From Nonomuraea harbinensis (GTDB lineage: Bacteria; Actinomycetota; Actinomycetes; Streptosporangiales; Streptosporangiaceae): DNA of 64,000 nt. The stretch is from the NCBI RefSeq assembly GCF_019396385.1, contig NZ_JAHKRN010000027.1, positions 54,455 to 118,454 of the forward strand, in the 5' to 3' direction. The translations under genes were made by a program, and so were the position numbers. Under the pieces are notes generated by a model that saw only the letters and a list, made by a program, of their open reading frames with translations, was not told the origin of the DNA and did no database searches. Of the stretch, positions 25,172 through 33,684 are shown piece by piece (the stretch's first letter is position 1; every line of letters starts with the position of its first letter).

Positions 25172-27031
25172 GTGATCATCGGGATTCGTACGAGAGCCGT
25201 CGCGCTGGCGGCGGCCGTGACGCTCGCGGCCGCCGGGGCCGTGGCGCTGACCTCCGCCGAGGCCGTCGCGGCCGCCGGGGTCGAGGACGAGGGCGCCGAC
25301 TGCGCGGTGTCCGGCCTGCCCGGCGAGGCGTCCCTGCCCACCGTCTCCCGGCTTCCCGACCCGTTCATGAAGCTGAACGGCACGCGCGTCTCCACCAGCT
25401 CCGAGTGGCGGTGTCGCAGGGCGGAGATCAAGGCGCTGGCGGAGAGGTTCGTCTACGGCGAGAAGCCCGCGAAGCCGTCCGGTGTGACGGGGACGGTGTC
25501 ACGCACCGGCATCACCGTGAACGTGTCGCACAACGGCAGGAGCGCGAGCTTCTCGGCGGGCGTCGACCTGCCGAGCGGTTCCGGCCCGTTCCCCGCCGTC
25601 ATCGTCCTGGGCGGGCTCGGCGCGGACACGGCCACGATCAAGGCGGCCGGCGCGGCCGTCGTGACCTACGACCCCCTCGCGGTGGGGCGGGAGGGCACGC
25701 CGCGCTCCAGCAAGCAGGGCGCGTTCTACAACGTCTACGGCTCCTCCAGCGGTACGGGACTGCTGGCCGCCTGGGCGTGGGGCGTGAGCCGGATCATCGA
25801 CGTCATCGAGCAGTCGGGCGGCAGCGTGCTCACCGCCGACGCGACCGGCGTCACGGGCTGCTCCCGGTACGGCAAGGGCGCCTTCGTGGCCGGCGCCTTC
25901 GACCAGCGCATCGCCCTGACCATGCCGATCGAGCCGGGCAGCGGCGGCCTCGCGGCCTTCCGCGCGATCCCCGGCGAGAGCGGCGCCCAGCCGCTGAGCA
26001 GCGCCTACGGGGAGCAGCCGTGGCTGGGCGACGCGTTCGGGTCCTTCACCGGCAACCCGGCCAGGCTGCCGGTCGACACGCACTCGGTCGTGGCGATGAT
26101 CGCGCCGCGCGGCCTGTTCGTCATGGACAACCCGCACATCGACTGGCTGGCCGCCAGGTCGGCGAGCGTCGGCGCCCTCGGCGGGGCGGAGGTCTACAAG
26201 GCCCTCGGCGCGGAGGCGAACATCACCTACTGGTCCGACGTCCAGGACGGCAACCACTGCGCCACCCGGTCCGAATGGCGCACCCCGCTGCAGCAGACCA
26301 TCCAGAAGTTCCTGCGGAACACGGGCGGCCACACGGGCTCGATGCGGATCTCCCCCAGCAAGCGGGGCAACCTCGCCGAGTGGCGTGACTGGCAGACCCC
26401 GGCGCTCGGCGGCTCCGGCGACACCACCCCGCCGACCGCCCCCACCGGCCTCGCCGCCTCGGGCACCACGGCCACGGGCACGAGCCTGAGCTGGACGGCC
26501 TCGACGGACGACACCGGCCTGGCCGGCTACGACGTCCTGCGCGCGCCTGGCCCGAGCGGCGGCACGTTCACCCAGGTCGGCACCTCGGCCACGACCTCGT
26601 ACGCCGACACGGGCCTGACGCCGGACACCACCTACCGCTACCAGGTCAGGGCACGCGACGCCGCGGGCAACACCTCGCCGGTCTCGAACACCGCCCAGGT
26701 CACCACGCAGCCCGGCCCGTCCGGCGGGACCTGCACGGCCGTCCCGACCGTGCAGACCCAGTGGAGCACCGGCTACGTCGTGCAGCCGCTGACCATCACC
26801 AACACGAGCAGCTCGACCATCACCGGATGGACGGTGACCTTCACGCTCCCGGCCGGCCACACGCTGACCGGCTCATGGAACGGCACCGTTACCACCAGCG
26901 GGCAGACCGTGACCATCAGGAACGTCGCCCACAACGGCACCCTCGCCGCCGGAGCCAGCACCACCAGCGTCGGCTTCCAGGTGAGCCGCCCGAGCGGCGA
27001 CGCCCTGCCGTCCGGCTACACCTGCGCCTGA
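25172..27031 (+). CDS. Secreted glucuronoyl methylesterase (CE15) with Fn3 and CBM2-like domains
   Basis: The 619-residue protein has a signal peptide of about 35 residues. The catalytic domain (about 50-410) carries the CE15 hallmark GCSRYGKGA with the nucleophile Ser231, and a likely catalytic His362 in DGNHCATRSEW. CE15 enzymes cut the ester between lignin alcohols and 4-O-methylglucuronic acid of xylan. A fibronectin type III domain follows (about 425-515, PPTAPTGLAASG to SNTAQVTT), then a C-terminal cellulose-binding CBM2-like domain (about 520-619, with WSTGYVVQPLTITN). The GTG at 25172 has GGGAGAG upstream; I reject the earlier in-frame ATG at 25109, which puts extra residues before the signal peptide. 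It is monocistronic with a xylan-type palindrome upstream. Confidence 0.88.
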   Translation: MIIGIRTRAVALAAAVTLAAAGAVALTSAEAVAAAGVEDEGADCAVSGLPGEASLPTVSRLPDPFMKLNGTRVSTSSEWRCRRAEIKALAERFVYGEKPAKPSGVTGTVSRTGITVNVSHNGRSASFSAGVDLPSGSGPFPAVIVLGGLGADTATIKAAGAAVVTYDPLAVGREGTPRSSKQGAFYNVYGSSSGTGLLAAWAWGVSRIIDVIEQSGGSVLTADATGVTGCSRYGKGAFVAGAFDQRIALTMPIEPGSGGLAAFRAIPGESGAQPLSSAYGEQPWLGDAFGSFTGNPARLPVDTHSVVAMIAPRGLFVMDNPHIDWLAARSASVGALGGAEVYKALGAEANITYWSDVQDGNHCATRSEWRTPLQQTIQKFLRNTGGHTGSMRISPSKRGNLAEWRDWQTPALGGSGDTTPPTAPTGLAASGTTATGTSLSWTASTDDTGLAGYDVLRAPGPSGGTFTQVGTSATTSYADTGLTPDTTYRYQVRARDAAGNTSPVSNTAQVTTQPGPSGGTCTAVPTVQTQWSTGYVVQPLTITNTSSSTITGWTVTFTLPAGHTLTGSWNGTVTTSGQTVTIRNVAHNGTLAAGASTTSVGFQVSRPSGDALPSGYTCA

Positions 27032-27041
27032 AGGGCTCGGA

Positions 27042-27332
27042 TCAGGACTGCGTCACCATGCGCGACGCCATGCGGCGCTCGAACCACAGCGAGGTGAACG
27101 GCGGCACGGCGCACGCCAGGCCCAGCACCACCGTGCCGCGGCTCCAACCGGCCTCGCGCGCCGCGAGCACCACCCCGGCCGCGTACAGCACGAACAGCGC
27201 TCCGTGGACCGGCCCGAAGATCTTCACCCCGAGCTCGGTGGTCTCCGTCACCCACTTGAAGAACATGCCGATCAGCAGCCCTGCCCACGAGCACGCCTCG
27301 GCCACCGCAACGATCCTGAACCAGCGCAGCAT
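27042..27332 (-). CDS. DUF3817-family small membrane protein
   Basis: The 96-residue protein starts MLRWFRIVAVAEACSWAGLL and has three hydrophobic segments with the family features FKWVTE, GPVHGALFVLYAAGV and AVPPFTSLWFERR. DUF3817 proteins are short actinobacterial membrane proteins of unknown role. AAAGGG lies about 6 bases before the ATG at 27332; a GTG 15 bases upstream lacks a site. It is convergent with the esterase gene. Confidence 0.75.
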   Translation of the reverse strand: MLRWFRIVAVAEACSWAGLLIGMFFKWVTETTELGVKIFGPVHGALFVLYAAGVVLAAREAGWSRGTVVLGLACAVPPFTSLWFERRMASRMVTQS

Positions 27333-27390
27333 GCCGCACCCTTTCACCTGGAGGAAGCGTTCACTCTACAGGCTGTAGAGCTGGCCGTGG

Positions 27391-27945
27391 TCAGGCGCCC
27401 TCGGGCTTGTAGACCAGGGACAGCACCCCGGTGGTGAACGTCTGCGACTTGACCAGCTCCAGCGGGATGGCGTCGCCGCCCTCGTCGAACAGCCGCTCGC
27501 CCTTGCGGACGGCGATCGGGTGCACCAGCAGGTGCAGCTCGTCCAGCAGCCCGGCGGCCAGCAGCTGGCGGACCACCGAGACCGAGCCGCTCATGGCGAT
27601 CCGGCCGCCCGGCTCGTTCTTCAGCGCGGTCACGCCCTCGATCAGGTCGCCCCGCAGCTGCTCGGAGTTGCGCCAGGTGAACTCCAGCGACTGGCGCGAC
27701 ACCACGATCTTCCGCGCGTCGCCGAGGGTCTTGGCGAAGTCGGCGTCCTCGCCGCCCGCTGCCTCGCGCTCCGGCCACGCGCCCACGAAGCTGTCGTAGG
27801 TCTTGCGGCCCACGAGCACGGTGTCGGCCATGCCCTCCGTCACGGCGGCGCCCATCTCCTCGTTGAAGTAGGGGAAGTGCCACTCCGCCGGCTCGTCGAT
27901 GACGCCGTCGAGGGAGATGAACAGGCTTGCGGTGATCGTCCTCAT
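27391..27945 (-). CDS. Dihydrofolate reductase family protein (RibD C-terminal-like)
   Basis: The 184-residue protein begins MRTITASLFISLDGVIDEP and has the DHFR/RibD-C pattern TVLVGRKTYDSF, RKIVVSRQSLEF, GRIAMSGSVSVVRQLL and ELHLLVHPIAV. These small stand-alone proteins are common in actinomycetes. They bind NADPH, but their real substrate is usually unknown, and they are not the housekeeping DHFR. GGAGG lies 6 bases before the ATG. A gap of about 155 bases to the helR stop follows and holds no clear gene. Confidence 0.8.
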   Translation of the reverse strand: MRTITASLFISLDGVIDEPAEWHFPYFNEEMGAAVTEGMADTVLVGRKTYDSFVGAWPEREAAGGEDADFAKTLGDARKIVVSRQSLEFTWRNSEQLRGDLIEGVTALKNEPGGRIAMSGSVSVVRQLLAAGLLDELHLLVHPIAVRKGERLFDEGGDAIPLELVKSQTFTTGVLSLVYKPEGA

Positions 27946-28101
27946 GACGGTCCTCCGGGGAAGGGGCGGGGCTGTCCGGCCGCGCCGTTCTGTCGTACCG
28001 ACAGCTTCGCCGGACCTGCTTACGGATCCCTTAAGGCGTCCTGCGGTCCGGCCGTCAGGAGATCGGAAGGGGATGCTCACGTGCCTCGATCCTGCCGGAC
28101 G

Positions 28102-30270
28102 TCAGGGGCTCGTGAGGACGACCAGTTGCCGGGTCGCCCTGGTCATCGCGACATAGCGGTCGACCGCTCCTTCGACGCCCTCGCCGAACGCCTCCGGGTC
28201 GACCAGGACGACCAGGTCGAACTCGAGCCCTTTCGCCAGCTCCGGGGTCAGCGACCGGACCCGGGACGTCGCCCGGAACGCGGGATCGCCGATGACGCAG
28301 GCGGTCCCGTCGGCGTTCGCGGCGAGCCAGCCGTCCAGGATCGAGTCAAGCTCCCCCGCGGACCCGTGCGCGACGGGGACGCCGCCGCTCCGGATGGAGG
28401 TCGGCACGTTGGCGTCCGGGAGCGCGGCCCTGATGACCGGCTCGGCCTCCGCCATGATCTCCTCCGGCGTCCGGTAGTTGATGGTGAGCGAGGCCAGGCT
28501 CACCCGGTCGAGCCCGACCCGCTCCAGCCGCTCCTGCCACGACTCGGTGAACCCGTGCCTGGCCTGGGCGCGGTCCCCGACGATGGTGAAGCTCCTGGAG
28601 GGGCAGCGGAGCAGCAGCATCTGCCACTCCGCGTCGGTCAGCTCCTGGGCCTCGTCCACGACGACGTGCGCGAACGGGCCGGCGAGCCGGTCCGGTTCGA
28701 CGCCGGGCAGCATGCTCTCGTCGACCAGGGCGTCCTTGATGTCCTGTCCGTGCAGCATCATCACCGCGCCCTCACCGTCGTCGTCGGCCTCGATCATGTG
28801 GTCGACGACCGCGGACATCCGCTCGCGCTCGGCGGCGAGGGTGGCTTCCTGGCGGCGCCTGTGGCGTGACGCTTCCGGGTCGCCGAGCCGCTGCCGGGCC
28901 GCGTCCAGCAGCGGCAGGTCGGACACCGTCCAGGCCTGGGCGTCCGCGCGCCGCAGCTTCCGCACCTCGTCGGGGCTGAGCCAGGGGGCGCACATCCGCA
29001 GGTAGGCGGGCACGGTCCACAGGTCTCCGACGAGGTCGGCGGCTTCGATGATCGGCCACGCGCGGTTGAAGGTCGTGAGCAGCTTCCGGTTGCGCAGCAG
29101 CGACCTTCGGATCAGGTCGGCCGGGGCCTCGACCTCGTGCCTGTCCACCAGGATCGTGAGCAGTTCCTCCCAGATCCGGTCGCGTGCCTCGTTGTGCGGG
29201 GTGCCGGGCTCCGGCGCCTCGAACGCCTCGGCCCAGTCGTCGGCGCTCAGCCGGACCTCGTCCCAGTCGGTGGTGACCGTCATCTCCTCGGTGGGCGGGT
29301 TCTCGTAGAACCTGACGGCCGGCTCGATCGCCTTCACCAGGTCCGCGGACGCCTTCAGGCGGGCCACCTCCGGGTCGGTCTCGACCCCGGCGGCGGCGCC
29401 CTCGGCGACGAGGTCGCGCAGGGTGCAGGTCTGCACGCCCTCCTCGCCGAGGCTGGGCAGGACGTCGGACACGTAGGCCAGGTAGGGCTGGTGCGGGCCG
29501 ACGAACAGCACGCCGCCCCTGCGGTGGCCGAGCCGGGGGTCGGAGTAGAGGAGGTAGGCGGAGCGGTGCAGCGCGACGACGGTCTTCCCCGTGCCGGGAC
29601 CGCCGTCGACGACGAGGGCGCCACGGGATCCGGCGCGGATGACGGCGTCCTGGTCGGCCTGGATGGTGCCGAGCACGTCCCGCATCCGGCTCGACCGGTT
29701 GCCGCCGAGGCTGGCGATGAAGGCGGACTGGTCGTCGAGCGCGGCGTGCCCGTCGAACCCGTCGGAGGTGAAGACCTCGTCCCAGTAGTCGCTGATCCGG
29801 CCACGCGTCCAGCGGTACCTGCGGCGGCTCGCCAGGCCCATGGGGTTGGCGTGGGTGGCGCCGAAGAACGGCTCGGCCGCCGGTGAGCGCCAGTCGAGCA
29901 GCAGCCGGCGGCCCTCTCCGTCCGTCAGGCCGAGCCGTCCGACGTACACGGGCTCGGGGTCGTCCGCGCCGACCATGCGCCCGAGGCACAGGTCGAGACC
30001 GAACCTGCGCAGCGCGCGCAGGCGGGCGGACAGCCGGTGGACCTCCAGGTCCCGGTCCAGCGCCGCCCGGCCCTTGCCGCCCGGCGCCTTCCGCGTGGCG
30101 TCGAGCCGGTCGGACAGCTCGGCGATCGTCTGCCGCAGGCTCTCCGCGATGGCCGCGAAGTGCCGCTCGTCGCCGGCGATCAAGGCCGGGTCGGCCTTGG
30201 GCGCGAGGTTGCCGGGTAGGTCGAACGCGCTGGTGGTCAGCGGGTTCGTGTCAACAGCTCCGAAACGCAC
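28102..30270 (-). CDS. helR: HelR, RNA polymerase-displacing helicase-like ATPase (rifamycin protection)
   Basis: The 722-residue protein is a UvrD/HelD-type superfamily 1 ATPase. Walker A is GGPGTGKT (about residues 222-229), Walker B VVVDEAQELTD, with later helicase motifs around VGDRAQARHGF, INYRTPEEI and VDRYVAMTRATRQL. An N-terminal region of about 200 residues, with helical DLEVHRLSARLRALRRFG, matches the RNA polymerase-reaching arm of HelD-like proteins. HelR proteins remove rifamycin-bound RNA polymerase from DNA and give rifampin tolerance. The GTG at 30270 has GGGGGG 5 bases upstream; longer frames run through the control region. A rifamycin-associated element lies upstream, which strongly supports HelR over general HelD. 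Confidence 0.85.
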   Translation of the reverse strand: MRFGAVDTNPLTTSAFDLPGNLAPKADPALIAGDERHFAAIAESLRQTIAELSDRLDATRKAPGGKGRAALDRDLEVHRLSARLRALRRFGLDLCLGRMVGADDPEPVYVGRLGLTDGEGRRLLLDWRSPAAEPFFGATHANPMGLASRRRYRWTRGRISDYWDEVFTSDGFDGHAALDDQSAFIASLGGNRSSRMRDVLGTIQADQDAVIRAGSRGALVVDGGPGTGKTVVALHRSAYLLYSDPRLGHRRGGVLFVGPHQPYLAYVSDVLPSLGEEGVQTCTLRDLVAEGAAAGVETDPEVARLKASADLVKAIEPAVRFYENPPTEEMTVTTDWDEVRLSADDWAEAFEAPEPGTPHNEARDRIWEELLTILVDRHEVEAPADLIRRSLLRNRKLLTTFNRAWPIIEAADLVGDLWTVPAYLRMCAPWLSPDEVRKLRRADAQAWTVSDLPLLDAARQRLGDPEASRHRRRQEATLAAERERMSAVVDHMIEADDDGEGAVMMLHGQDIKDALVDESMLPGVEPDRLAGPFAHVVVDEAQELTDAEWQMLLLRCPSRSFTIVGDRAQARHGFTESWQERLERVGLDRVSLASLTINYRTPEEIMAEAEPVIRAALPDANVPTSIRSGGVPVAHGSAGELDSILDGWLAANADGTACVIGDPAFRATSRVRSLTPELAKGLEFDLVVLVDPEAFGEGVEGAVDRYVAMTRATRQLVVLTSP

Positions 30271-30316
30271 GTGCGCCCCCCAAGTTTCCGCAGGTTCTGG
30301 CCCCGGCCGACGATTC

Positions 30317-30342
30317 TGCGGCACGACCCGGGTCTTGCCGCA
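30317..30342 (-). promoter_or_regulatory. Rifamycin-associated element (RAE)-like inverted repeat upstream of helR
   Basis: The 26-base region is a near-perfect palindrome: TGCGGCA (30317-30323) and TGCCGCA (30336-30342) flank a GACCCGGGTC core, with one mismatched pair. On the minus strand the site includes GGCTTGCGGCAAG, which matches the left half of the known RAE that controls rifampin-inactivation and helR genes in actinomycetes. It lies 47 bases upstream of the helR start. Confidence 0.75.
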
Positions 30343-30555
30343 AGCCCTGGGGTGCGCTATAGGTTGGAAGTGGAAAGGCGCGGATCTTCCCCTTTCCCCT
30401 CGTCCGCCGCCTGAGGCGGCTGTCTCGGGCCCTCGCAGGGCCATACCTATCACTGCTCATGGCTGATCGACGTCCTTCTGCCGACCTTGTTGACAAAGGA
30501 TATTTTTACATACAAGCTCATTTTTGCAATCAGCCACGACCGATGGAGATCGACC

Positions 30556-31209
30556 ATGTCCTCCGACACCGCAGTTGACCGGCCACCCCTGCGCACGACC
30601 CGCGCCCTGCTCGCCTGCGGAGTGGCCGCGGGGCCGCTGTTCGTCCTGCTGATCGTGGTGCAGGCCATGACCCGCGACGGGTTCGACGCCCGGCGCCACC
30701 CGCTCAGCATGCTCAGCCTGGGTGATTACGGCTGGATCCAGACGTGCAACTTCCTGCTCTGCGGGCTGCTGGTGCTGGCGTCCGTCGCCGGTCTGCGCCG
30801 TACGCTCCGGCCCGGGACACCGGGCCGAGCCTGGGGCACCTGGCTCATCGGGGTCTACGGCGCGAGCCTGATCTGGGCCGGCGTCTTCCCCACCGACCCG
30901 GCCGAGGGATATCCCGTCGGAACCCCTGACGGCCCCGGCGAGGTCAGCTGGCACGGCATGCTGCACAACCTCGCCCCGGTCGGGATGGGCCTCGCGCTGA
31001 GCGTGGCGTGCCTGGTGTTCGCCCGCCGGTTCGCCCGCGCCGGTCAGCGTGGCTGGGCTCTCTACAGCGTCCTGGCACCGGTGGCCTACCTCGTCCTGGG
31101 GTTCGCCGCGTTCCCCGCGCAGGACTTCCGCTTGATGGTCGTCGGCGGCGCGGCCATCTGGACCTGGGCGGCCGCGCTGTGCCTGAAGTCGATGCCGACC
31201 GGAAGATGA
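30556..31209 (+). CDS. DUF998-family integral membrane protein
   Basis: The 217-residue protein has six hydrophobic helices and the DUF998 pattern: DGFDARRHPLSMLSLGDYGWIQ after the first helix, AGVFPTDP in the middle and WHGMLHNLAP between helices. Function is unknown. GGAGA lies about 7 bases before the ATG. The upstream 30486-30535 is AT-rich, unlike the surroundings, and holds a TTGACA at 30490-30495. It is divergent from helR and is followed at once by a strong hairpin. Confidence 0.75.
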   Translation: MSSDTAVDRPPLRTTRALLACGVAAGPLFVLLIVVQAMTRDGFDARRHPLSMLSLGDYGWIQTCNFLLCGLLVLASVAGLRRTLRPGTPGRAWGTWLIGVYGASLIWAGVFPTDPAEGYPVGTPDGPGEVSWHGMLHNLAPVGMGLALSVACLVFARRFARAGQRGWALYSVLAPVAYLVLGFAAFPAQDFRLMVVGGAAIWTWAAALCLKSMPTGR

Positions 31210-31243
31210 GGCGCACGCGGCGCGAGACCGCGCCGCGTGCGCC
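31210..31243. terminator. Hairpin terminator after the DUF998 gene (also downstream of the convergent fasciclin gene)
   Basis: A perfect 15-base arm (31210-31224) pairs with 31229-31243 around a four-base loop. It begins one base after the stop codon at 31209 and lies between convergent genes, so it could end transcription from both sides. No U-tract follows, as is common in high-GC actinomycetes. Confidence 0.75.
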
Positions 31244-31261
31244 GTGGGCGTCTGTCCTGCC

Positions 31262-31822
31262 CTACTGGGGCATCAGGACCTTGTCGATGACCTGGACGGT
31301 GGCGTTACGCGTGGGCACGTCGGCGCAGACCACCTTCGCGTCGTTGACCGTGATCTCCTCACCGGAGGCCTTCGCCGTCAGGTCACCGCCCTGAAGGGTG
31401 GTGAGCGGCGCGCCCTCCAGGTCGGCGGCCATGTGCTTCCCTTGGACGACGTGGTACTGGAGAACCTTGGTGAGCTCTTCCTTGTTCGCCATGAGCTGGT
31501 CCAGCTGCTCCTTCGGGACAGCCTGGAACGCCTCGTTGGTGGGTGCGAACACGGTGATGTCCTCGGCGGAGTTCAGCTTCTCTGTCAGGCCGGCCTCCTC
31601 GACCGCCTTGGCCAGCGTGGAGAGCTCCGGCACCTGGGTGAGTGCGGTCCCGACCGGCTTGTCTGCGATGTCCTTGAGGCTGCCCTCGATGGCCGCGCAC
31701 CCCGGGCCTGACGGGCTGCCTCCGTTCGTGGGCTGGGGCGCGGGCGAGGTGACGGACGCGCCGGCGGTACCCGTCACGGTGGCGGCCAGTGTCATGGCCG
31801 CGGCGATGAGCAAGTGCTTCAC
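31262..31822 (-). CDS. Secreted fasciclin-domain protein
   Basis: The 186-residue protein has a signal peptide (VKHLLIAAAMTLAATVTGTAGA) and a single FAS1 domain. The H1 motif is ITVFAPTNEAF and the H2-like end is ATVQVIDKVLMPQ, with VLQYHVVQGKHMAADL between. FAS1 proteins act in cell-surface adhesion and matrix contact. Two cysteines (GCAAIE and VVCADV) may form a disulfide. The GTG at 31822 has a GGGG site upstream. Monocistronic. Confidence 0.88.
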   Translation of the reverse strand: MKHLLIAAAMTLAATVTGTAGASVTSPAPQPTNGGSPSGPGCAAIEGSLKDIADKPVGTALTQVPELSTLAKAVEEAGLTEKLNSAEDITVFAPTNEAFQAVPKEQLDQLMANKEELTKVLQYHVVQGKHMAADLEGAPLTTLQGGDLTAKASGEEITVNDAKVVCADVPTRNATVQVIDKVLMPQ

Positions 31823-31990
31823 GATGGTCCCCCTGAGATCCTTGGGACCCGCCCGACGGCGGAGCCCGTATGGCGTGCCCGAGATTCCGGACCACGGATT
31901 CCCTGATCTCCAGTGTTGAGGAGCTCCGGCCACGGCCAAGTCACATAGCACTCAAACGGGGACAAAAGGGGCGTTACTCACTTTTGGCAA

Positions 31991-32422
31991 TCAGTTCCAG
32001 TTGTCGATCTTCACGTCGTCGGGGGCGGGGGCGCCCTTCCCGGTTTCGACCAGCGACTTCAGGCTCATGAGGAAGACCGCCCACTTGGTGCTGCAGTGGT
32101 GCATGAACTCCACCGGCTCCTTCCAGCCCGCGTGCTTGAAGAGGATGACGGTGTAGTCCCCGGCCCGATCGAGGTCCCAGCCGACGTGCGTGCCGATCCA
32201 CTCCTCGGGCCCGCCGACCACCTCCCACAGCACGCGCTCGCCGGGGCGGGCCTCGAGGACCTTCATGTCGAACCCGTCGGCCCCGAACCTGAACCGGAGC
32301 ACGTCGCCTTCGCCCCGGGTGTCGGCCGTCCACCAGCCGGCGAGCCCTTCGACGGTGGTCAGGGCCTCATAGACGTCGGCCGCCGGCGCCTTGATCCCCA
32401 CTCTGTGCAAGATGTCTGCCAT
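31991..32422 (-). CDS. SRPBCC (AHSA1/START-like) protein
   Basis: The 143-residue protein reads as an AHSA1-type helix-grip fold: HRVGIKAPAADVYEALTTVEGLAGWWT at the N-terminus, VLWEVVGGPEEW in the middle and a C-terminal helix MSLKSLVETGKG. These proteins bind small hydrophobic ligands; the ligand here is unknown. The ATG at 32422 has AGGA upstream. It lies 19 bases after the ArsR gene, so the three minus-strand genes from 33223 to 31991 form one operon. Confidence 0.8.
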   Translation of the reverse strand: MADILHRVGIKAPAADVYEALTTVEGLAGWWTADTRGEGDVLRFRFGADGFDMKVLEARPGERVLWEVVGGPEEWIGTHVGWDLDRAGDYTVILFKHAGWKEPVEFMHHCSTKWAVFLMSLKSLVETGKGAPAPDDVKIDNWN

Positions 32423-32441
32423 TGCCGGTCCTTCCATCGAT

Positions 32442-32783
32442 TCACTGGTGATCTTTTTCGCGCTGGATCGTCTCGGCGATCCGCTTGATGCGCCGGAGCC
32501 TGGCGTCCCACGCCGCCCCCACCGAGGACAGCTGGGCCACGGCCCGGGCGAGCTGCGCCTCGTCCACCCGGTATCTCTTCTCCCGCCCGGCGGGCGCCGC
32601 GTGGACGAGGCCGGCGCGGTCGAGCACGACGAGGTGTTTCGCGATGGCCTGCCGCGTCACGGGCAGCCGCTCGCTGAGACTGGTGGCGGTGCCGCTGCCG
32701 TCGGCCAGGAGCAGGTCGAGCATCCGCCGACGGGTCGGATCACCGACCGCGGACCACAGGTCGTCGTCGACGGCGGCGGTCAT
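32442..32783 (-). CDS. ArsR-family transcription regulator
   Basis: The 113-residue protein is a winged helix of the ArsR type: WSAVGDPTRRRMLDLLL at the N-terminus and the recognition segment LPVTRQAIAKHLVVLDRAGLV. It lacks the metal-binding cysteines of metal sensors. The ATG at 32783 overlaps the stop of the upstream SRPBCC gene in ATGA, the usual arrangement for ArsR-SRPBCC pairs. It probably represses its own operon. Confidence 0.88.
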   Translation of the reverse strand: MTAAVDDDLWSAVGDPTRRRMLDLLLADGSGTATSLSERLPVTRQAIAKHLVVLDRAGLVHAAPAGREKRYRVDEAQLARAVAQLSSVGAAWDARLRRIKRIAETIQREKDHQ

Positions 32784-33223
32784 GGAGCCGACACCAGGCG
32801 CGCCGCGTACGCGCCGAGCCGGGGAACGAAGGTGTCCCAGCCCTCGACGTGCTCGCGGTACATCTGGGCCAGCTTGGCGGCCTCCCAGCCCATCTCCCGG
32901 AACCCGGTCTCGGTGAGCCGGATCCTCGTGCCCGTGCCCGACGGGGTGAGCTCGAAGGTGACCAGCAGGGATTCGGCGACCTTGCCGTCGGGATAGCACC
33001 AGCGGAACGAGAACAGCCGGGGCGGCTCCACCTGGACCACGGTCATCGGGGAGACGACCGCCCTGTCACCCCAGACGAACTCCCCGACAGCGCCCGGAGC
33101 CGCCTCGAAGTCGGCGTCGTCCGTCCACCACTGCGCGATGTGCTCGGGGCGGCTGACGACCTCGAAAACGACCTCGGGCGAGGCGTCGACGTGGATCTCC
33201 CGTTCGATGCTGCCGTACTCCAT
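32780..33223 (-). CDS. SRPBCC (AHSA1-like) protein, first gene of the ArsR operon
   Basis: The 147-residue protein starts MEYGSIEREIHVDASPEVVFEV and has the AHSA1 features AQWWTDDADF, PPRLFSFRW and a C-terminal helix MGWEAAKLAQMYREHVEGWD. The role is unknown. The sequence before the start (33224-33306) includes CAACTTTTGGTTGCACGTCAAG with GTTGC-type repeats near 33254 and 33300 that could be an ArsR operator. It is overlapped by the ArsR gene and followed by a second, different SRPBCC gene. Confidence 0.8.
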   Translation of the reverse strand: MEYGSIEREIHVDASPEVVFEVVSRPEHIAQWWTDDADFEAAPGAVGEFVWGDRAVVSPMTVVQVEPPRLFSFRWCYPDGKVAESLLVTFELTPSGTGTRIRLTETGFREMGWEAAKLAQMYREHVEGWDTFVPRLGAYAARLVSAP

Positions 33224-33306
33224 ACGCCCGCTCCTCCTTGACGCGCAACTTTTGGTTGCACGTCAAGTTAGCAGCCGAACCCCCCGACACGCAACCATCG
33301 GTTGCG

Positions 33307-33675
33307 TCAGCCCCCGGCATCCCGGTATCGGTACCACGGGCCCGCCACGTGATCGGCGCCGTCCGGCCGCCCTCGGGGGCTCCTGACATAGCCGTGGGCG
33401 CGGTCCCCCAGCCACCCCCGGCCCAGCTCGAAGTAGACCAGGCCGTTCTCGCGGAAGACCCTCTCGAACGTGAGACCGCCGACGGTCCGCTCACCGAGCT
33501 CCTCGCCCTCGACCAGCGAGCGGGCGACCGCCTCCATGCCGGCGACCGAGCCGGTGAAGCGGTCGTCCTCCGTGGGAGCCAGGGCCACGAGCGCGACCAG
33601 CAGGAGGGCGGCGGACACCAGCACCGCTCCCAGATAGGCGGCGCCGCGTAACGCGGGGCCCTGCGTTCGGCTCAC
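33307..33675 (-). CDS. Small membrane-anchored protein, unknown function
   Basis: The 122-residue protein has one N-terminal helix (YLGAVLVSAALLLVALVALAP) and a polar C-terminal domain of about 85 residues, probably outside the cell. I recognise no domain. It lies 9 bases after the TetR gene and reads the same way, so the two may share a transcript. Confidence 0.5.
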   Translation of the reverse strand: MSRTQGPALRGAAYLGAVLVSAALLLVALVALAPTEDDRFTGSVAGMEAVARSLVEGEELGERTVGGLTFERVFRENGLVYFELGRGWLGDRAHGYVRSPRGRPDGADHVAGPWYRYRDAGG

Positions 33676-33684
33676 GGGGGCAGG

